Source of the DNA: Nodularia spumigena CCY9414
Lineage (GTDB): Bacteria; Cyanobacteriota; Cyanobacteriia; Cyanobacteriales; Nostocaceae
Length of the DNA: 64,000 bases
Assembly: GCF_000340565.2 (NCBI RefSeq)
Contig: NZ_CP007203.1
Span: 5,184,855-5,248,854 of the forward strand
Direction: 5' to 3'
Shown: one piece after another, positions 43,353 through 53,428 of the stretch
Position numbering within the stretch: position 1 is the first letter of the stretch
Layout of the letters: each line of letters opens with the position of its first letter
The notes under the pieces: model-generated
The model's database searches: none
Seen by the model: the letters and a program-made list of their open reading frames with translations, nothing else
What the model was told of the DNA's origin: nothing
Position numbers and translations under genes: made by a program

Positions 43353-44708
43353 TTAATAATTGCCTTGTTTGGCTAAGTTTTTAAACTTGGTAAACTGTGG
43401 ATCAAATAAAAGTTTAACAGTACCTGTGGGACCGTTGCGGTGTTTAGCTATGTTTACTTCTGCAATTCCCCGATCAGGACTGTCAGGATTATAATAATCA
43501 TCGCGGTATAACATGATAACTAAATCCGCATCTTGTTCAATACTACCACTTTCACGCAAATCTGATAACATGGGGCGCTTATTTGTACGTGCTTCCACCC
43601 CACGACTCAACTGAGATAGAGCAATCACTGGTACAGATAATTCCCGCGCTAAACCTTTAAGAGAACGGGTAATTTTTGATAATTCTTGAACGCGGTTATC
43701 CCCTGCGCCTTCCATTAATTGCAAATAATCGATGACGATTAATCCTAAATCAGTCCCCTGTTCTGCTTGCAGTCGCCTGGCTTGACTACGCATTTGAGTG
43801 ATGGTAATATTGGATGTATCATCAATAAAAATGGGCATCTCTGAAAGCATCCCAATTGCACGGCTTAAAGGTTCCCATTGGGTTTGACTAATGCGCCCAC
43901 TCCGCAAATATCCCGTTTCAATTCCCGCTTCACTAGCTAATAGTCTCTGTACTAGCTGTTCTTTCGACATTTCTAAGCTGAAAAAGGCGATCGGTAATTT
44001 ATAACCAGCTGCAATATTGTGAGCCAGATTCAAACAAAATGCCGTTTTCCCCATTGATGGTCTACCGGCGATAATAATTAAATCAGAACGCTGGAAGCCA
44101 CTGGTTAAGGAATCTAAATCATAGAAGCCGCAAGGAATACCGGGGAGAGCAATACCTTGATGACGAGTTTCAATATCTTGAAAGGTATTAATCAGGGTGT
44201 CTGAAATGTGAGTTAAACCTGATTGGGGACGTTCTTGAGTAACGCCAAAAACTTTCTGTTCTGCTTGATCTAAAACGATTGGTAATTCTTGCTCTGTCTC
44301 GTAACCAAGATGGACAATTTCGTTACCAGCTTTAATTAACTGTCGCCGCAGGTATTTTTCCATTACCAAGCCGGCTAAAGCATCAATGTTAACGGCTGAT
44401 ACTGTGCGATCTACGAGGGTGGCTAATTTATTTCTCCCCCCAATGCGGGCGAGGATGTCGTTATCTGCTAGCCAACTTGTAACTGAGAGTAAGTCTGTGG
44501 GTTTACCTTGAGCATGGAGGCGCAGCGCTGCTTGATAGATGTCTTTGTGCGCGCTGATGTAGAAGGCGATTGGTAAGAGGCGATCGCTCACTCTCCCAAT
44601 TGCTTCTGGATCAAGTAAAATTCCGCCCAAAATCGCTTCTTCGGCTTCAATATTTTGGGGTGGTAGGCGATCGCTACCATCGCCTTGAAAACTTAGTTCT
44701 TCCGACAT
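43353..44708 (-). CDS. dnaB: Replicative DNA helicase DnaB
   Basis: DnaB unwinds DNA at the replication fork. From the ATG at 44708 the protein has 451 residues with no intein. N-terminal domain: RLPPQNIEAEEAILGGILLD. RecA-like domain: Walker A IIAGRPSMGKTAF near residue 210, LGLIVIDYLQLM, LSQLSRGVEAR and SDLRESGSIEQDADLVIMLY. The TTG at 44720 adds four residues. Upstream on the same strand is rplI, a common cyanobacterial arrangement, with a dispersed element between. Confidence 0.96.
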   Translation of the reverse strand: MSEELSFQGDGSDRLPPQNIEAEEAILGGILLDPEAIGRVSDRLLPIAFYISAHKDIYQAALRLHAQGKPTDLLSVTSWLADNDILARIGGRNKLATLVDRTVSAVNIDALAGLVMEKYLRRQLIKAGNEIVHLGYETEQELPIVLDQAEQKVFGVTQERPQSGLTHISDTLINTFQDIETRHQGIALPGIPCGFYDLDSLTSGFQRSDLIIIAGRPSMGKTAFCLNLAHNIAAGYKLPIAFFSLEMSKEQLVQRLLASEAGIETGYLRSGRISQTQWEPLSRAIGMLSEMPIFIDDTSNITITQMRSQARRLQAEQGTDLGLIVIDYLQLMEGAGDNRVQELSKITRSLKGLARELSVPVIALSQLSRGVEARTNKRPMLSDLRESGSIEQDADLVIMLYRDDYYNPDSPDRGIAEVNIAKHRNGPTGTVKLLFDPQFTKFKNLAKQGNY

Positions 44709-44782
44709 AAGCGATTTCAACTTGGATGGGATTCACTCAGCAATTCTTTGTACAGACGCTATCAATCGCCTCTGGGACTGAT

Positions 44783-44896
44783 TTAGACACTGACAAATAA
44801 AAAATCTGACAACTTTTCTTGTGGAGCAGGCATCACCAAGGACGGGCAGGATGCCCATCCCACAAGATGGGATAATTTATTGTCTGGTGTTCTCTT
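44783..44896. repeat. Dispersed miniature element, relative of 8839-8962
   Basis: It shares GACAAATAAAAAA at the left, CTTGTGGAGCAGGCAT and AAGGACGGGCAGGATGCCCA in the middle, and TCTGGTGTTC at the right with the copy at 8839-8962. Its right end overlaps the rplI stop codon (complement of 44895-44897), so it may have supplied that stop. Confidence 0.65.
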
Positions 44897-45353
44897 AGCT
44901 GGCTACAACTTCAATATTAACTTGAGCCGTTACGTCAGAATGTAGCTTGACTTCGGCTTGGTAAGTCCCTAGATGGTTAATATCAGGAATGGTAATACCA
45001 CGCCGATCAATTTCTTGACTGGTAGCGGCTTGAATTGCTTCTGCGACATCTTGGGTCGTGACTGTACCAAAAATTGCTTCGTTTTCACCCAGGGGTTTAG
45101 CAATTTGCAAGCTACCAATTTTTTCTAACGCTGCTTTTTGCTCTAAAGCTTGTTGACGCAGTTCTAACTGGCGTTGACGTTCTTTCTCGCGACGGCGTTC
45201 TACTTGTTTGAGAATTCCGGGAGTCGCATGGGTTGCTAATTTCTGGGGAATAAGATAATTACGAGCATAGCCGGGAGCTACGTCTACTAAATCTCCTAAT
45301 TTTCCCAGCTTGCTAATATCTTGATTTAAAACTAACTGTACACGTTTCGCCAT
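44895..45353 (-). CDS. rplI: 50S ribosomal protein L9
   Basis: This 152-residue protein binds 23S rRNA. It begins [20 protein letters not shown] with the signature [20 protein letters not shown]; the central helix is [21 protein letters not shown] use the ATG at 45353; the longer frame from 45416 adds 21 residues not found in L9. The C-terminal domain ends VNIEVVAS. Confidence 0.95.
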   Translation of the reverse strand: MAKRVQLVLNQDISKLGKLGDLVDVAPGYARNYLIPQKLATHATPGILKQVERRREKERQRQLELRQQALEQKAALEKIGSLQIAKPLGENEAIFGTVTTQDVAEAIQAATSQEIDRRGITIPDINHLGTYQAEVKLHSDVTAQVNIEVVAS

Positions 45354-45524
45354 CGGTTTCGTTTTTTCCTGTAAAATCTGATTAACTTGGGTTTTAGCAG
45401 CATAGCTCACAATCACCAGCAGCTTTGCTTATAACCTAAAGCTTACCGATCCTAGCGAATCGTAGGGTGCGATCGCAACTATTTATTCATCCAAAAATTC
45501 CGATGCGATTGCATTGGGCTGAAA

Positions 45525-46466
45525 TTAATCACTTAAAACGCCTTTTTTCAGTTTCCGAAGTTGATTTTTCACCTGCTCAAGAGTTGCTTCCAACTGACTT
45601 TTTTCTACAGGTGCGGGTATATTCGCCGCAGGTAACGCGGGATTGAGATTCCGATAATGTTCCCAAATTTGCCAATAAGCACAGCCAGGTTGAATCCGAA
45701 TCCCCGCCCAGTGGAGATATTGTAGCGGTTGATTGACTGTAGGATCAAAGAGAATATTGCCTTGGCTCTGAAAGTGTGGAGTTCCTGCCCAATTTCCCGG
45801 TGCTTTCCCTTCTCTTTTAACTATATTGAAGCGGCGGGAAATCCGCTTGAGCAACATATAATTAATAATTGGTTGATCAGAAGTCTTTTCAGAAAAGTCA
45901 AAATATTCTGGATGGGCTGCACACTCGGCAAAAGTTTCATATAAATCATTCTCCGAGACTAAGTTTTTCTTGGAACCCCAAAACCCACCATTGAAAATAT
46001 CCTTAACTTCTGCTTCAGTAAATACTTTATCTGTTAATACCTGGGGACTGAAAACATTTTTAATCCCACCTAAATGTTGATAATCACAATAGATAAAATC
46101 TGATTCAGCTAGATAGTCTAAATTATTACTAATCTTTTCAAACACCACAATATCGGTATCAATATACAAAAACTCATCAAAGGGACCAAACCAACAAGCT
46201 TGCTTCCGAAATTGATTCGGACGAGCGAAAAACTGCCCCCCGAAGGTTTCATGTAACTTTCCTGCTAGACGGTCAATAAATTCTAAGTCTTCGTAAACTG
46301 TCACTCCATAATATTTATTGAGTGTTTCGGCTATATTGTGATAATTTTCATCATAAGGAATCATCACAATGGGTGTATCTGCGTCATGCAATCTGATACT
46401 ATTTAGGAGTGCGATCGCCTGATCAGTCACTTTGTCATTAGCAATAATATAAATTCCGCGAGTCAT
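45525..46466 (-). CDS. Glycosyltransferase-like protein, Npun_R2821/R2822 type (copy A)
   Basis: The protein is 313 residues and looks like a retaining GT-A sugar transferase: GIYIIANDKVTDQAIALLNS at the start, the metal site FLYIDTDIVVF (DTD near residue 97), NGGFWGSKK and SDQPIINYMLLKR. I recall this family as an unnamed paralogue pair in Nostoc punctiforme; here too it sits next to its relative. It starts 1 bp after the upstream gene stops, so they are translationally coupled. Substrate unknown. Confidence 0.75.
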   Translation of the reverse strand: MTRGIYIIANDKVTDQAIALLNSIRLHDADTPIVMIPYDENYHNIAETLNKYYGVTVYEDLEFIDRLAGKLHETFGGQFFARPNQFRKQACWFGPFDEFLYIDTDIVVFEKISNNLDYLAESDFIYCDYQHLGGIKNVFSPQVLTDKVFTEAEVKDIFNGGFWGSKKNLVSENDLYETFAECAAHPEYFDFSEKTSDQPIINYMLLKRISRRFNIVKREGKAPGNWAGTPHFQSQGNILFDPTVNQPLQYLHWAGIRIQPGCAYWQIWEHYRNLNPALPAANIPAPVEKSQLEATLEQVKNQLRKLKKGVLSD

Positions 46467-46467
46467 G

Positions 46468-47472
46468 TTATTTACCTCTACCTGTTAATCCTAACTTTTT
46501 TAAAACTTTTGTAGCTAAACTGGGAGGCGCGTTATAAGCCTTGGCTTTAGTTGTAAATTTTGGGCGCTTCTCTGGTTCATGGAGATAGCGATAATGTAAG
46601 AAAACATCTCGATAGGGAAAATCAATATTTTCTCCCTCGCAAACTTGCTGAAATAATTGCGATTTTAAGCCAATATAGTGAATATAAGTTAATCGTTTCC
46701 CGTGATCATATAAAATATGATCTTCAGCTTGAAAATGAGCAGAACTTACACAACAGCCTGTTTTCTGAGCTTCAGTCAGTTCCAGAGCCAAGTTACAGCT
46801 AGAGATTCCCGAACGCATTACCATATAATTGAGAATAGTTTGGTCAGGAGCCATATCATAGAGAATTTCGGCTTCTCCTTGGCGGAGTTTTTCTAGTAAT
46901 GATTCTCGCATTTGGGCATCAAATACCCCTTTTTTAGAACCATAAAATCCCGAACAAAATATTTCCGTTTGCAGTCGTTCTGGTGGAAATATTTCGGTTA
47001 ATTTTGCCAAAGATTGATGATAAACATGAGATAAATCTGTGTACTGAAAATCATATACTACCCAATCATTGTGATTTAACTGGTTAAAAACTTCTGTTAA
47101 TGGACTCATTAATAAAGTGTCCGCATCCATATAAACAAAGCGGTCAAAAGGTCCATCAAATGCACCATAACGTCTATGAGTACCAACGCGATAATATTTG
47201 TCATTACCTAATTTCAACCAATGTGCTTGGGCGCTGGGGTGAGCATCCCAAATCTGGCAAACAAACTCATCCCATTGCTGAATTGACTCTTGATTATCGT
47301 AAATCTGCACATTAGGGCGATGAGCAATTTCCGCAGTAATTTGTGTTGTATTGTCATCATAAGGATAGATGCAAACGGGCATATCTTGCCCATAAATTGC
47401 CTCGATACTATTAAGTAAAGCCACGAGTTGCTGATAAACTCGGTCGTTAGCCAGGGTACAAATACCATCCAT
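46468..47472 (-). CDS. Glycosyltransferase-like protein, Npun_R2821/R2822 type (copy B)
   Basis: The protein is 334 residues, paralogous to the next gene: CTLANDRVYQQLVALLNSIE at the start, the metal site FVYMDADTLLM (DAD near residue 117), CSGFYGSKKGVF and MAPDQTILNYMVMRS. The C-terminal ~50 residues are basic. Together with the GT10-like gene 15 bp upstream it forms a three-gene operon for sugar transfer. Confidence 0.75.
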   Translation of the reverse strand: MDGICTLANDRVYQQLVALLNSIEAIYGQDMPVCIYPYDDNTTQITAEIAHRPNVQIYDNQESIQQWDEFVCQIWDAHPSAQAHWLKLGNDKYYRVGTHRRYGAFDGPFDRFVYMDADTLLMSPLTEVFNQLNHNDWVVYDFQYTDLSHVYHQSLAKLTEIFPPERLQTEIFCSGFYGSKKGVFDAQMRESLLEKLRQGEAEILYDMAPDQTILNYMVMRSGISSCNLALELTEAQKTGCCVSSAHFQAEDHILYDHGKRLTYIHYIGLKSQLFQQVCEGENIDFPYRDVFLHYRYLHEPEKRPKFTTKAKAYNAPPSLATKVLKKLGLTGRGK

Positions 47473-47487
47473 ATAAAAATTCCCAAT

Positions 47488-48450
47488 TTAGCCAGAAACT
47501 TTAGTAACAAATTCTGATAACCAGTTCAGTAGATTTAATTTATGTAAAATAATTTGTCTAGCTTCTGCGATCGCATCTTTAGCAGCATACCAAGCATCAG
47601 GACTAGCTGTCACTTCCTGGATGTAAGCAATACCTTTTTCATCCAAACTTGGTAAACGCAAAAAACTCCCCGGTGGTAATAATTTATCAGCAGCAGAACC
47701 ACCATAATAAATTGGTAGACACCAAGCCAATAAAGAATCCCATAATTTTTCACTCACATACCAATCATTTTCGGCATAATTTTCAATGGCGAGATTGTAA
47801 TAATAAGGAGCCATACCATGCCATTTGTTACCCACTTCCCCCGAATTTTTCGACCATGAAGGCAAATTGCGCCCATACAAATCAAATTTAATTTCATGAG
47901 ATTGTAGGGACTGTAAAAAGTTTAACCTCTGGCGATGGTTGGCTGTGCGATTAATACCAGAAGTAATCCAACTACAAGGGTAAACTTTTTCGGGTGGTGG
48001 CATTTCATTTAATTCCCGAAACGAGTTACCATGATACCAAATTGCAGGCATATAGTCAGGAGTCGGCGCAAAATCATCAGGGCCAGAAATATAACCGCAA
48101 TATTTTTCTGCTTCCTGATAACTACGTTTAGCAACGTCGATAACTTCAGTTAATGGTGGTTCCCGCAAAAGATAAATTACGCGTTCTGGCGGAACATCAC
48201 GCAGGATCGATTTGATGTTTACCTCTAATTTTTGCGGTTTTTTACCTAACTTTTCCCACCAGGGTTGGGGCTGGGGAGGTTTGGGAAACTCGAACTGATA
48301 CATCAGCAGGAAATCGGGTTTTGCTAGCAGCGCCTGCATTTGTATATTGTTCCAAATCCCAAAGTAATTTGGCGTTTGTGGCCACAGCCAATCTTCTCTT
48401 TTATTAAGATTTGGATAGCTGCTGATCATGCCAATCGTTTTAATACTCAT
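47488..48450 (-). CDS. Glycosyltransferase family 10-like protein
   Basis: The protein is 320 residues. The C-terminal half carries the fucosyltransferase-type signature: NLAIENYAENDWYVSEKLWD and a following SLLAWCLPIYYGGS, with RLNFLQSLQSHEIKFDLYGR before it. GT10 enzymes add fucose or a related deoxysugar from a GDP donor. The actual donor here is unknown. It is the first gene of a three-gene set. Confidence 0.8.
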   Translation of the reverse strand: MSIKTIGMISSYPNLNKREDWLWPQTPNYFGIWNNIQMQALLAKPDFLLMYQFEFPKPPQPQPWWEKLGKKPQKLEVNIKSILRDVPPERVIYLLREPPLTEVIDVAKRSYQEAEKYCGYISGPDDFAPTPDYMPAIWYHGNSFRELNEMPPPEKVYPCSWITSGINRTANHRQRLNFLQSLQSHEIKFDLYGRNLPSWSKNSGEVGNKWHGMAPYYYNLAIENYAENDWYVSEKLWDSLLAWCLPIYYGGSAADKLLPPGSFLRLPSLDEKGIAYIQEVTASPDAWYAAKDAIAEARQIILHKLNLLNWLSEFVTKVSG

Positions 48451-48451
48451 G

Positions 48452-48613
48452 TTAATTTATCATTTGAGGACGGAAATTTTTATCAATATAACTCATAATT
48501 TTTGCGGCTCGATTTTGCCAAGATAATTGTTGAACCAATTCGATTGAATATCCTAATTTTGCTGCATTTATTTATTGGACTAGGTGAGGTTGTGGTTTTG
48601 CTAATTCTTGTTT
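48452..48613 (-). pseudogene. C-terminal remnant of a glycosyltransferase
   Basis: Read on the minus strand: KQELAKPQPHLVQ, an in-frame stop (TAA), then INAAKLGYSIELVQQLSWQN and RAAKIMSYIDKNF before a stop at 48452-48454. The last part looks like the end of a GT4-type transferase. Only about 50 codons survive, with an internal stop, so it is a relic inside the sugar-transfer cluster. Confidence 0.65.
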
Positions 48614-48635
48614 AATATAGAATATATAGTATTTT

Positions 48636-50879
48636 TCATAATTTGAATATTTGATTTCCAAATTTTTCTAAATCTTCAATTAAAGATTTAGCAGCATGAT
48701 ATGATTCTATAATCAGTTTACTTTTTCCTGGCTGTATTGGTTTTAAGCTATTATCTAAAAAGGACAGGATACTGATTATTGTATTGAGATGTTGGCGAAC
48801 TTTTTCGGCAATTTGCTCAAAGGTTGGATACTTGGTAATGATATTTTGATGCGGGGATGATAGTAGTTGCTCTTGGATTTGTAAGTGAATAATATCTTCT
48901 AATATATCAACTGTTGTGATGGTTTTTAGAGTTGATTTATAGGATTTTGTAATTAATTCTTGCTGTTCTTGGGGATTGGCTACCATACCATCAATTAATA
49001 AGTTTAAGAACCCAATCATTGAGTTGAACCGCGTCCGCAATTCGTCAGAGATGCGGATGAAGCTTTGGCTGCTTTTGGTGGAGATTTTCGGGCGATCGCT
49101 AAATTGCATGGAATACAGACGTGAGTAGTAACCACCCCTTTGTAAAAGTTCGTGATGAGTTCCTACCTCTACTACACGTCCTTGTTCTAACACAGCAATT
49201 TGATCAGCTTTCTGCACTGTGGAAAGGCGATGAGCAATTACTAAGGTTGTGCGAGTGCGACTGAGATCATCAAGTGCAGCTTGTACCAAGCGTTCGGAAA
49301 CCGTATCTAAAGCGCTGGTGGCTTCATCTAAAATCAGAATTTCGGGATTTTGTAACAGGGCGCGAGCGATCGCTAATCTTTGTCTTTGTCCACCAGATAA
49401 CATAACACCGCGATCGCCAATCAGGGTTTCAAATTCCTGGGGTAATTTACTAATGAACTCGTAAGCATTAGCCCGCTTTGCTGCGGTGATAATCTCATCC
49501 ACAGTAGCTGACGGTCGCCCATAAGCGATGTTATTCTGTACTGTATCATTGAATAAAAAGGTATCTTGACTGACAATTCCCATTTTCTTTCGCATAGATA
49601 TGAGATCAAAGTCACGCAGATCCTTACCGTCGATGGTAATACTGCCAGATACCGGGTCATAAAATCTCGGTAAAAGATCCGCCAAGGTGGATTTACCAGC
49701 ACCTGAACCACCTACCAAAGCTAAAGTCGCACCACAGGGTAAAAATAAGTCTACATCTTTGAGTACTAGCTTTTGATGACCAGGGTAGGCAAAGGAAAGA
49801 GATTGAAAATGTATCCCCTCCTGTAATGTTGTGTAGGGAATATTCCCCTGAGTCATAAAAGGCTTATTATTTCGATTTAAAAAATCAGTGATGATGGCTA
49901 CACTTGTAGAACTATTGGCAAAGCTACTACGCAGACTATTTAACTGAGAAATTAATGGCAATAATCGCAGCAGCACTAATAAATATGTTAATAGTACGGC
50001 GGAAAGAGTAGAAATTTGGTCTGAAAAGAAAGTTCGGCTCAAAAATATAATCACCAGTAAAGATGCAATTCCCATTACCTCACTGATTGGTGCGATCGCT
50101 TGCGAATTAACTTGAGATTGAAAATCGGCTGCTTCGCGATCGCGTATGAGTTTTTTAATTCTGAAATATTCCTTCGCTTCATTTCCCGTCGCTTTCACCA
50201 ATCTTATGCCATTCAGTGTTTCTAGCACAGCAATTGAATAGGCTTTAGACATTTCACTCAGTTGCTTACCAAAGCTTTTAGAACGGTAAATAGCATACTG
50301 ATTTATTAGAGTCACAAAAGATAGTAAAAAAGCCGCAGCAATTGTCAATTCCCAAGAAATTGACAGTAATATGATCACAAAAACTGAAATAGTAATTACT
50401 AGAATAATTAATTTTATTATATTAGACACAGCATTGGCAGTCCGACCAATTTCTCCACCAAGACTATTGATTAAATCGCCAATTTTCATCTTGGCATAAT
50501 AATCTATATCCACCTCCATTAATAATTTCAATCCAGATTCGCGTATATCTGATGTCAGCATTCGCGTGAAAGAACTCGATGTCAATACACTGGCATAAGT
50601 AGCTATATTTTTTAAAATAATTATCAACAAAATTGCCCCAGCCATTACCCCTATACGGTAATTTTCTGGGACGTTATCAAATGGATTTATAATAATTTTC
50701 AGAATGGGGGGAGCATTAGTAAAATCTACCTCTTGACCGACAATTTTTAAAATTACTGGCACAATCAGCGCTGTACTAACCCCATTAAATAAGGCTCCAG
50801 AAAATCCCAATAATATCGTTAGCAGAATCCAACCTGGATAGGGTTTAGCAAATCTTAGTAGTAATTTCCTGGTAGACAT
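48636..50879 (-). CDS. ABC exporter (permease-ATPase) with HisKA-derived C-terminal tail
   Basis: The protein is 747 residues. Residues ~10-320 form the six-helix exporter domain; residues ~350-590 the ATPase (Walker A VGGSGAGKSTL, signature LSGGQRQRLAIARAL, Walker B ILILDEATSALDT, H-loop VIAHRLST). A normal half-exporter ends near 590. Here ~148 more residues follow. They begin with ISDELRTRFNSMIGFLNLLI (610-629), clearly a histidine-kinase dimerisation helix, but with Asp where the phospho-acceptor His should be, and no kinase ATPase domain. Probably exports a glycolipid or polysaccharide made by neighbouring genes; the tail is unexplained. Confidence 0.8.
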   Translation of the reverse strand: MSTRKLLLRFAKPYPGWILLTILLGFSGALFNGVSTALIVPVILKIVGQEVDFTNAPPILKIIINPFDNVPENYRIGVMAGAILLIIILKNIATYASVLTSSSFTRMLTSDIRESGLKLLMEVDIDYYAKMKIGDLINSLGGEIGRTANAVSNIIKLIILVITISVFVIILLSISWELTIAAAFLLSFVTLINQYAIYRSKSFGKQLSEMSKAYSIAVLETLNGIRLVKATGNEAKEYFRIKKLIRDREAADFQSQVNSQAIAPISEVMGIASLLVIIFLSRTFFSDQISTLSAVLLTYLLVLLRLLPLISQLNSLRSSFANSSTSVAIITDFLNRNNKPFMTQGNIPYTTLQEGIHFQSLSFAYPGHQKLVLKDVDLFLPCGATLALVGGSGAGKSTLADLLPRFYDPVSGSITIDGKDLRDFDLISMRKKMGIVSQDTFLFNDTVQNNIAYGRPSATVDEIITAAKRANAYEFISKLPQEFETLIGDRGVMLSGGQRQRLAIARALLQNPEILILDEATSALDTVSERLVQAALDDLSRTRTTLVIAHRLSTVQKADQIAVLEQGRVVEVGTHHELLQRGGYYSRLYSMQFSDRPKISTKSSQSFIRISDELRTRFNSMIGFLNLLIDGMVANPQEQQELITKSYKSTLKTITTVDILEDIIHLQIQEQLLSSPHQNIITKYPTFEQIAEKVRQHLNTIISILSFLDNSLKPIQPGKSKLIIESYHAAKSLIEDLEKFGNQIFKL

Positions 50880-51086
50880 CAGTTATTTATATCACAATTT
50901 AATTATTATTTAAATAATTTATCAATTTATTGTATATTTGGCAATGACAAATATATCAACATGAATGCAATATTATCTCTACTTAAAAAATCAAGTTATT
51001 CCCTAAATTAAACACCGTTGTTTATAAAAATTTACATAATTGCACCTTAAGTTTATGGCATCTTGAAAATTTTGCAAACCAGATGT

Positions 51087-52247
51087 TTATAACTGGGAAA
51101 TTACAGACTCAAGGCTAGAAGCCATCGCCTCTATACTATATTTTTCCACACATCTGTCCCTAGCTCTTTGTCCTCGCTCATTTGCTAACTCCAAATTCTC
51201 AAATATTAATTGAATTTGTTCCGCAATTTGTTCAGGACAACTAGGTTTAACTAAATAACCAGTTTCACCCAAAATTTCGGGAATATCTCCAACTATCGTT
51301 GATAATACAGGTTTAGCCATTGCCATTCCATCAGAAAGCTTTAGAGGAAACTGGGCGCGAGCAGTCAAAGTATCTCGCTGAGGAACAACTATAATATGAG
51401 CAGCAGCTAATACATGAGGCATAACTTCTATCGGACACTTTGGTAACTTAATAATCCAACGTCCCCACTTTTCCATCAGCTGCTCATCATAATTATCATA
51501 AGGACTACCACCCACAATTACTAATCTTAAATCTGGCTGATTTAACTGCTCCAATGCTATTAAAACATCTTCCACCCCCTTGTGTGGTCTAGGTGCGCCG
51601 GGAAACATCAAAATTCTCAACCCAGAAAGACCATAATATTCTCTGCTCGCTTCAGAATTATAATTATTGGGGTCAAATATTGCCGTATCTTTGCCATTAG
51701 GGACATAAACACCGCCAAAGCGCTGTTGGAGGAATTGAGTATCTATAGTGATTGCATTTGCGCGAGATACTAAATTTTCTATCCACTTGACATAAAGCGG
51801 ATGGTCAGGAAATCTCAATGCACCATTCTTTTTAAAGATATCTCTATATAATTGTTTGGGAGTTGGACTATACTTCCAGTCATCGCCACCATACCAACTT
51901 AATTCCCAGTCATCCATATCTAAAATTAAGGGACGACCACTGCTGATTTTTTTTATTAGAGATATACCAAAACTTGTAGGTTTGGGTTTTATTGCATAAA
52001 TAATATCTCCATCCAGTTGGTTTAAAAGTTTTTTTGATGAATTCAAAAATTCAGGATAATTTTTTCCTGGAATCGAAATCACAGACATATTAGAAGGAGG
52101 AATTGCATAAAGTTCTTTACCAAATAAAAAGCCTATAACTTCTACTTGATAATTCAGCTTTTCTAGAACTTGTCCTAAAAGAAATGCTCTGATTGCACCT
52201 CCACTAGATAAATCACTAACAACTAATGAAACCTTGATTTTTTTCAT
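51087..52247 (-). CDS. Glycosyltransferase family 4 protein
   Basis: The protein is 386 residues with a GT-B fold. N terminus KVSLVVSDLSSGGAIRAFLL, acceptor side; nucleotide-sugar side MFPGAPRPHKGVEDVLIALE, LRLVIVGGSPYD and FPLKLSDGMAMAKPVLSTIV followed by EILGETGYLV. Retaining sugar transferase of the capsular or lipopolysaccharide type. The donor sugar cannot be named. The 207-bp gap to the exporter is AT-rich and holds its promoter or a transcript junction. Confidence 0.85.
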   Translation of the reverse strand: MKKIKVSLVVSDLSSGGAIRAFLLGQVLEKLNYQVEVIGFLFGKELYAIPPSNMSVISIPGKNYPEFLNSSKKLLNQLDGDIIYAIKPKPTSFGISLIKKISSGRPLILDMDDWELSWYGGDDWKYSPTPKQLYRDIFKKNGALRFPDHPLYVKWIENLVSRANAITIDTQFLQQRFGGVYVPNGKDTAIFDPNNYNSEASREYYGLSGLRILMFPGAPRPHKGVEDVLIALEQLNQPDLRLVIVGGSPYDNYDEQLMEKWGRWIIKLPKCPIEVMPHVLAAAHIIVVPQRDTLTARAQFPLKLSDGMAMAKPVLSTIVGDIPEILGETGYLVKPSCPEQIAEQIQLIFENLELANERGQRARDRCVEKYSIEAMASSLESVISQL

Positions 52248-52402
52248 ATTTGACTAATTTTAAGGTATTTTTTTTAGGGGCTTTTATTCAGTTAATATAG
52301 CGATTATTATCTCAATAGGTATGACAATAATTATTCGACCACAGATTAACACAGATAATATAGATTTTAGCAGTCTGGGAAACGCTATATTTCAGATTTT
52401 TC

Positions 52403-53428
52403 TCAATTTGATTGACTCTTGGGAGCAAAATTGATCATTTTGGCAAATATAGCCATGAGCTTTTTTGACCGTGGACCACGGAATTTTTCATATAGGATAA
52501 AGTTGGGGATAAATAACCTGGTTATATAAATAATTTTGAGTAATATCCGATGGTTTATTTTAATTTGGTTGTCTAATAAGTAAAAGGGCATTTTTAAGAT
52601 TTTCAGTAATCTATCAAAAGTGTTTTTATCTTTGTATTTAATTGCTTCTTTAATGAAATAATCAATTCCCGGTTGGCATAATGGTAGTAAATCTAGGTGT
52701 TTTCTAGAGACATTTTCATATAATTTTGTGTAACAACCTTTGAGGTAAGACCAATTATTAGTTGTATTAGTCTGATGTTTGGTGTAGAATGTCCCCACTA
52801 TCGGTGTATAAACAAAATTTACATCTGCAACGAGAAGGTCTAATACAAAATCTCTATCTTCAAGAGCTTTGAGATTTTCATCAAACCTTTTGTGATGAAT
52901 AACGCTTTTATGCATGAGTAAACATTGCTGAAGCAAGGGAAATGGTGAATTAGCTAAAGAGTCAGGAAGCAACAATCTGTTGATTAATTGTTCCCGTGTG
53001 AGAGCAGAAACTATCTTCAATTCTCGTTTAATAATATTTTGCTGTTCATCTAAATGTACTCTTTCATAATCGCAATAAAATACAACTTCCTTTTCTGTTA
53101 AATTATTTAAATAACTTAATTGAAATCTAGTTTTATCTTCATGAATCCAATCATCAGGATCTAAGCATTGAATCCAATCTCCTTCAGCCTGATTCATGCC
53201 AAAATTTCTGGCAGAAGATACTCCTCCATTATCTTTATAAAAATATTTAACTCGTGAATCTTTACCGATTAACTTATCAGCTACTTGACGAGTATAATCA
53301 GTTGAACCATCATCTATAATTAGACATTCTAGGTCTGTTAAGGTTTGATTTAAAATGCTTTGAACACATTTTTCCAGATAGATGGCGCGATTAAAACAGG
53401 GGAGAATGAACGAAACGAATGGAGCCAT
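52403..53428 (-). CDS. Glycosyltransferase family 2 protein
   Basis: The protein is 341 residues. The GT-A domain reads FVSFILPCFNRAIYLEKCVQ, CLIIDDGSTDYTRQVADKLI, GGVSSARNFGMNQAEGDWIQ and then CLDPDDW with the DxD-type metal site near residue 92. The C-terminal ~100 residues are basic, with no clear transmembrane helix. An inverting transferase that adds a sugar in the same surface-glycan pathway is likely. Confidence 0.88.
   Translation of the reverse strand: MAPFVSFILPCFNRAIYLEKCVQSILNQTLTDLECLIIDDGSTDYTRQVADKLIGKDSRVKYFYKDNGGVSSARNFGMNQAEGDWIQCLDPDDWIHEDKTRFQLSYLNNLTEKEVVFYCDYERVHLDEQQNIIKRELKIVSALTREQLINRLLLPDSLANSPFPLLQQCLLMHKSVIHHKRFDENLKALEDRDFVLDLLVADVNFVYTPIVGTFYTKHQTNTTNNWSYLKGCYTKLYENVSRKHLDLLPLCQPGIDYFIKEAIKYKDKNTFDRLLKILKMPFYLLDNQIKINHRILLKIIYITRLFIPNFILYEKFRGPRSKKLMAIFAKMINFAPKSQSN

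Noticed and set aside
43353-44708. Intein in dnaB, common in cyanobacteria
   Set aside because: The protein is of normal length and the Walker A and downstream motifs are uninterrupted.
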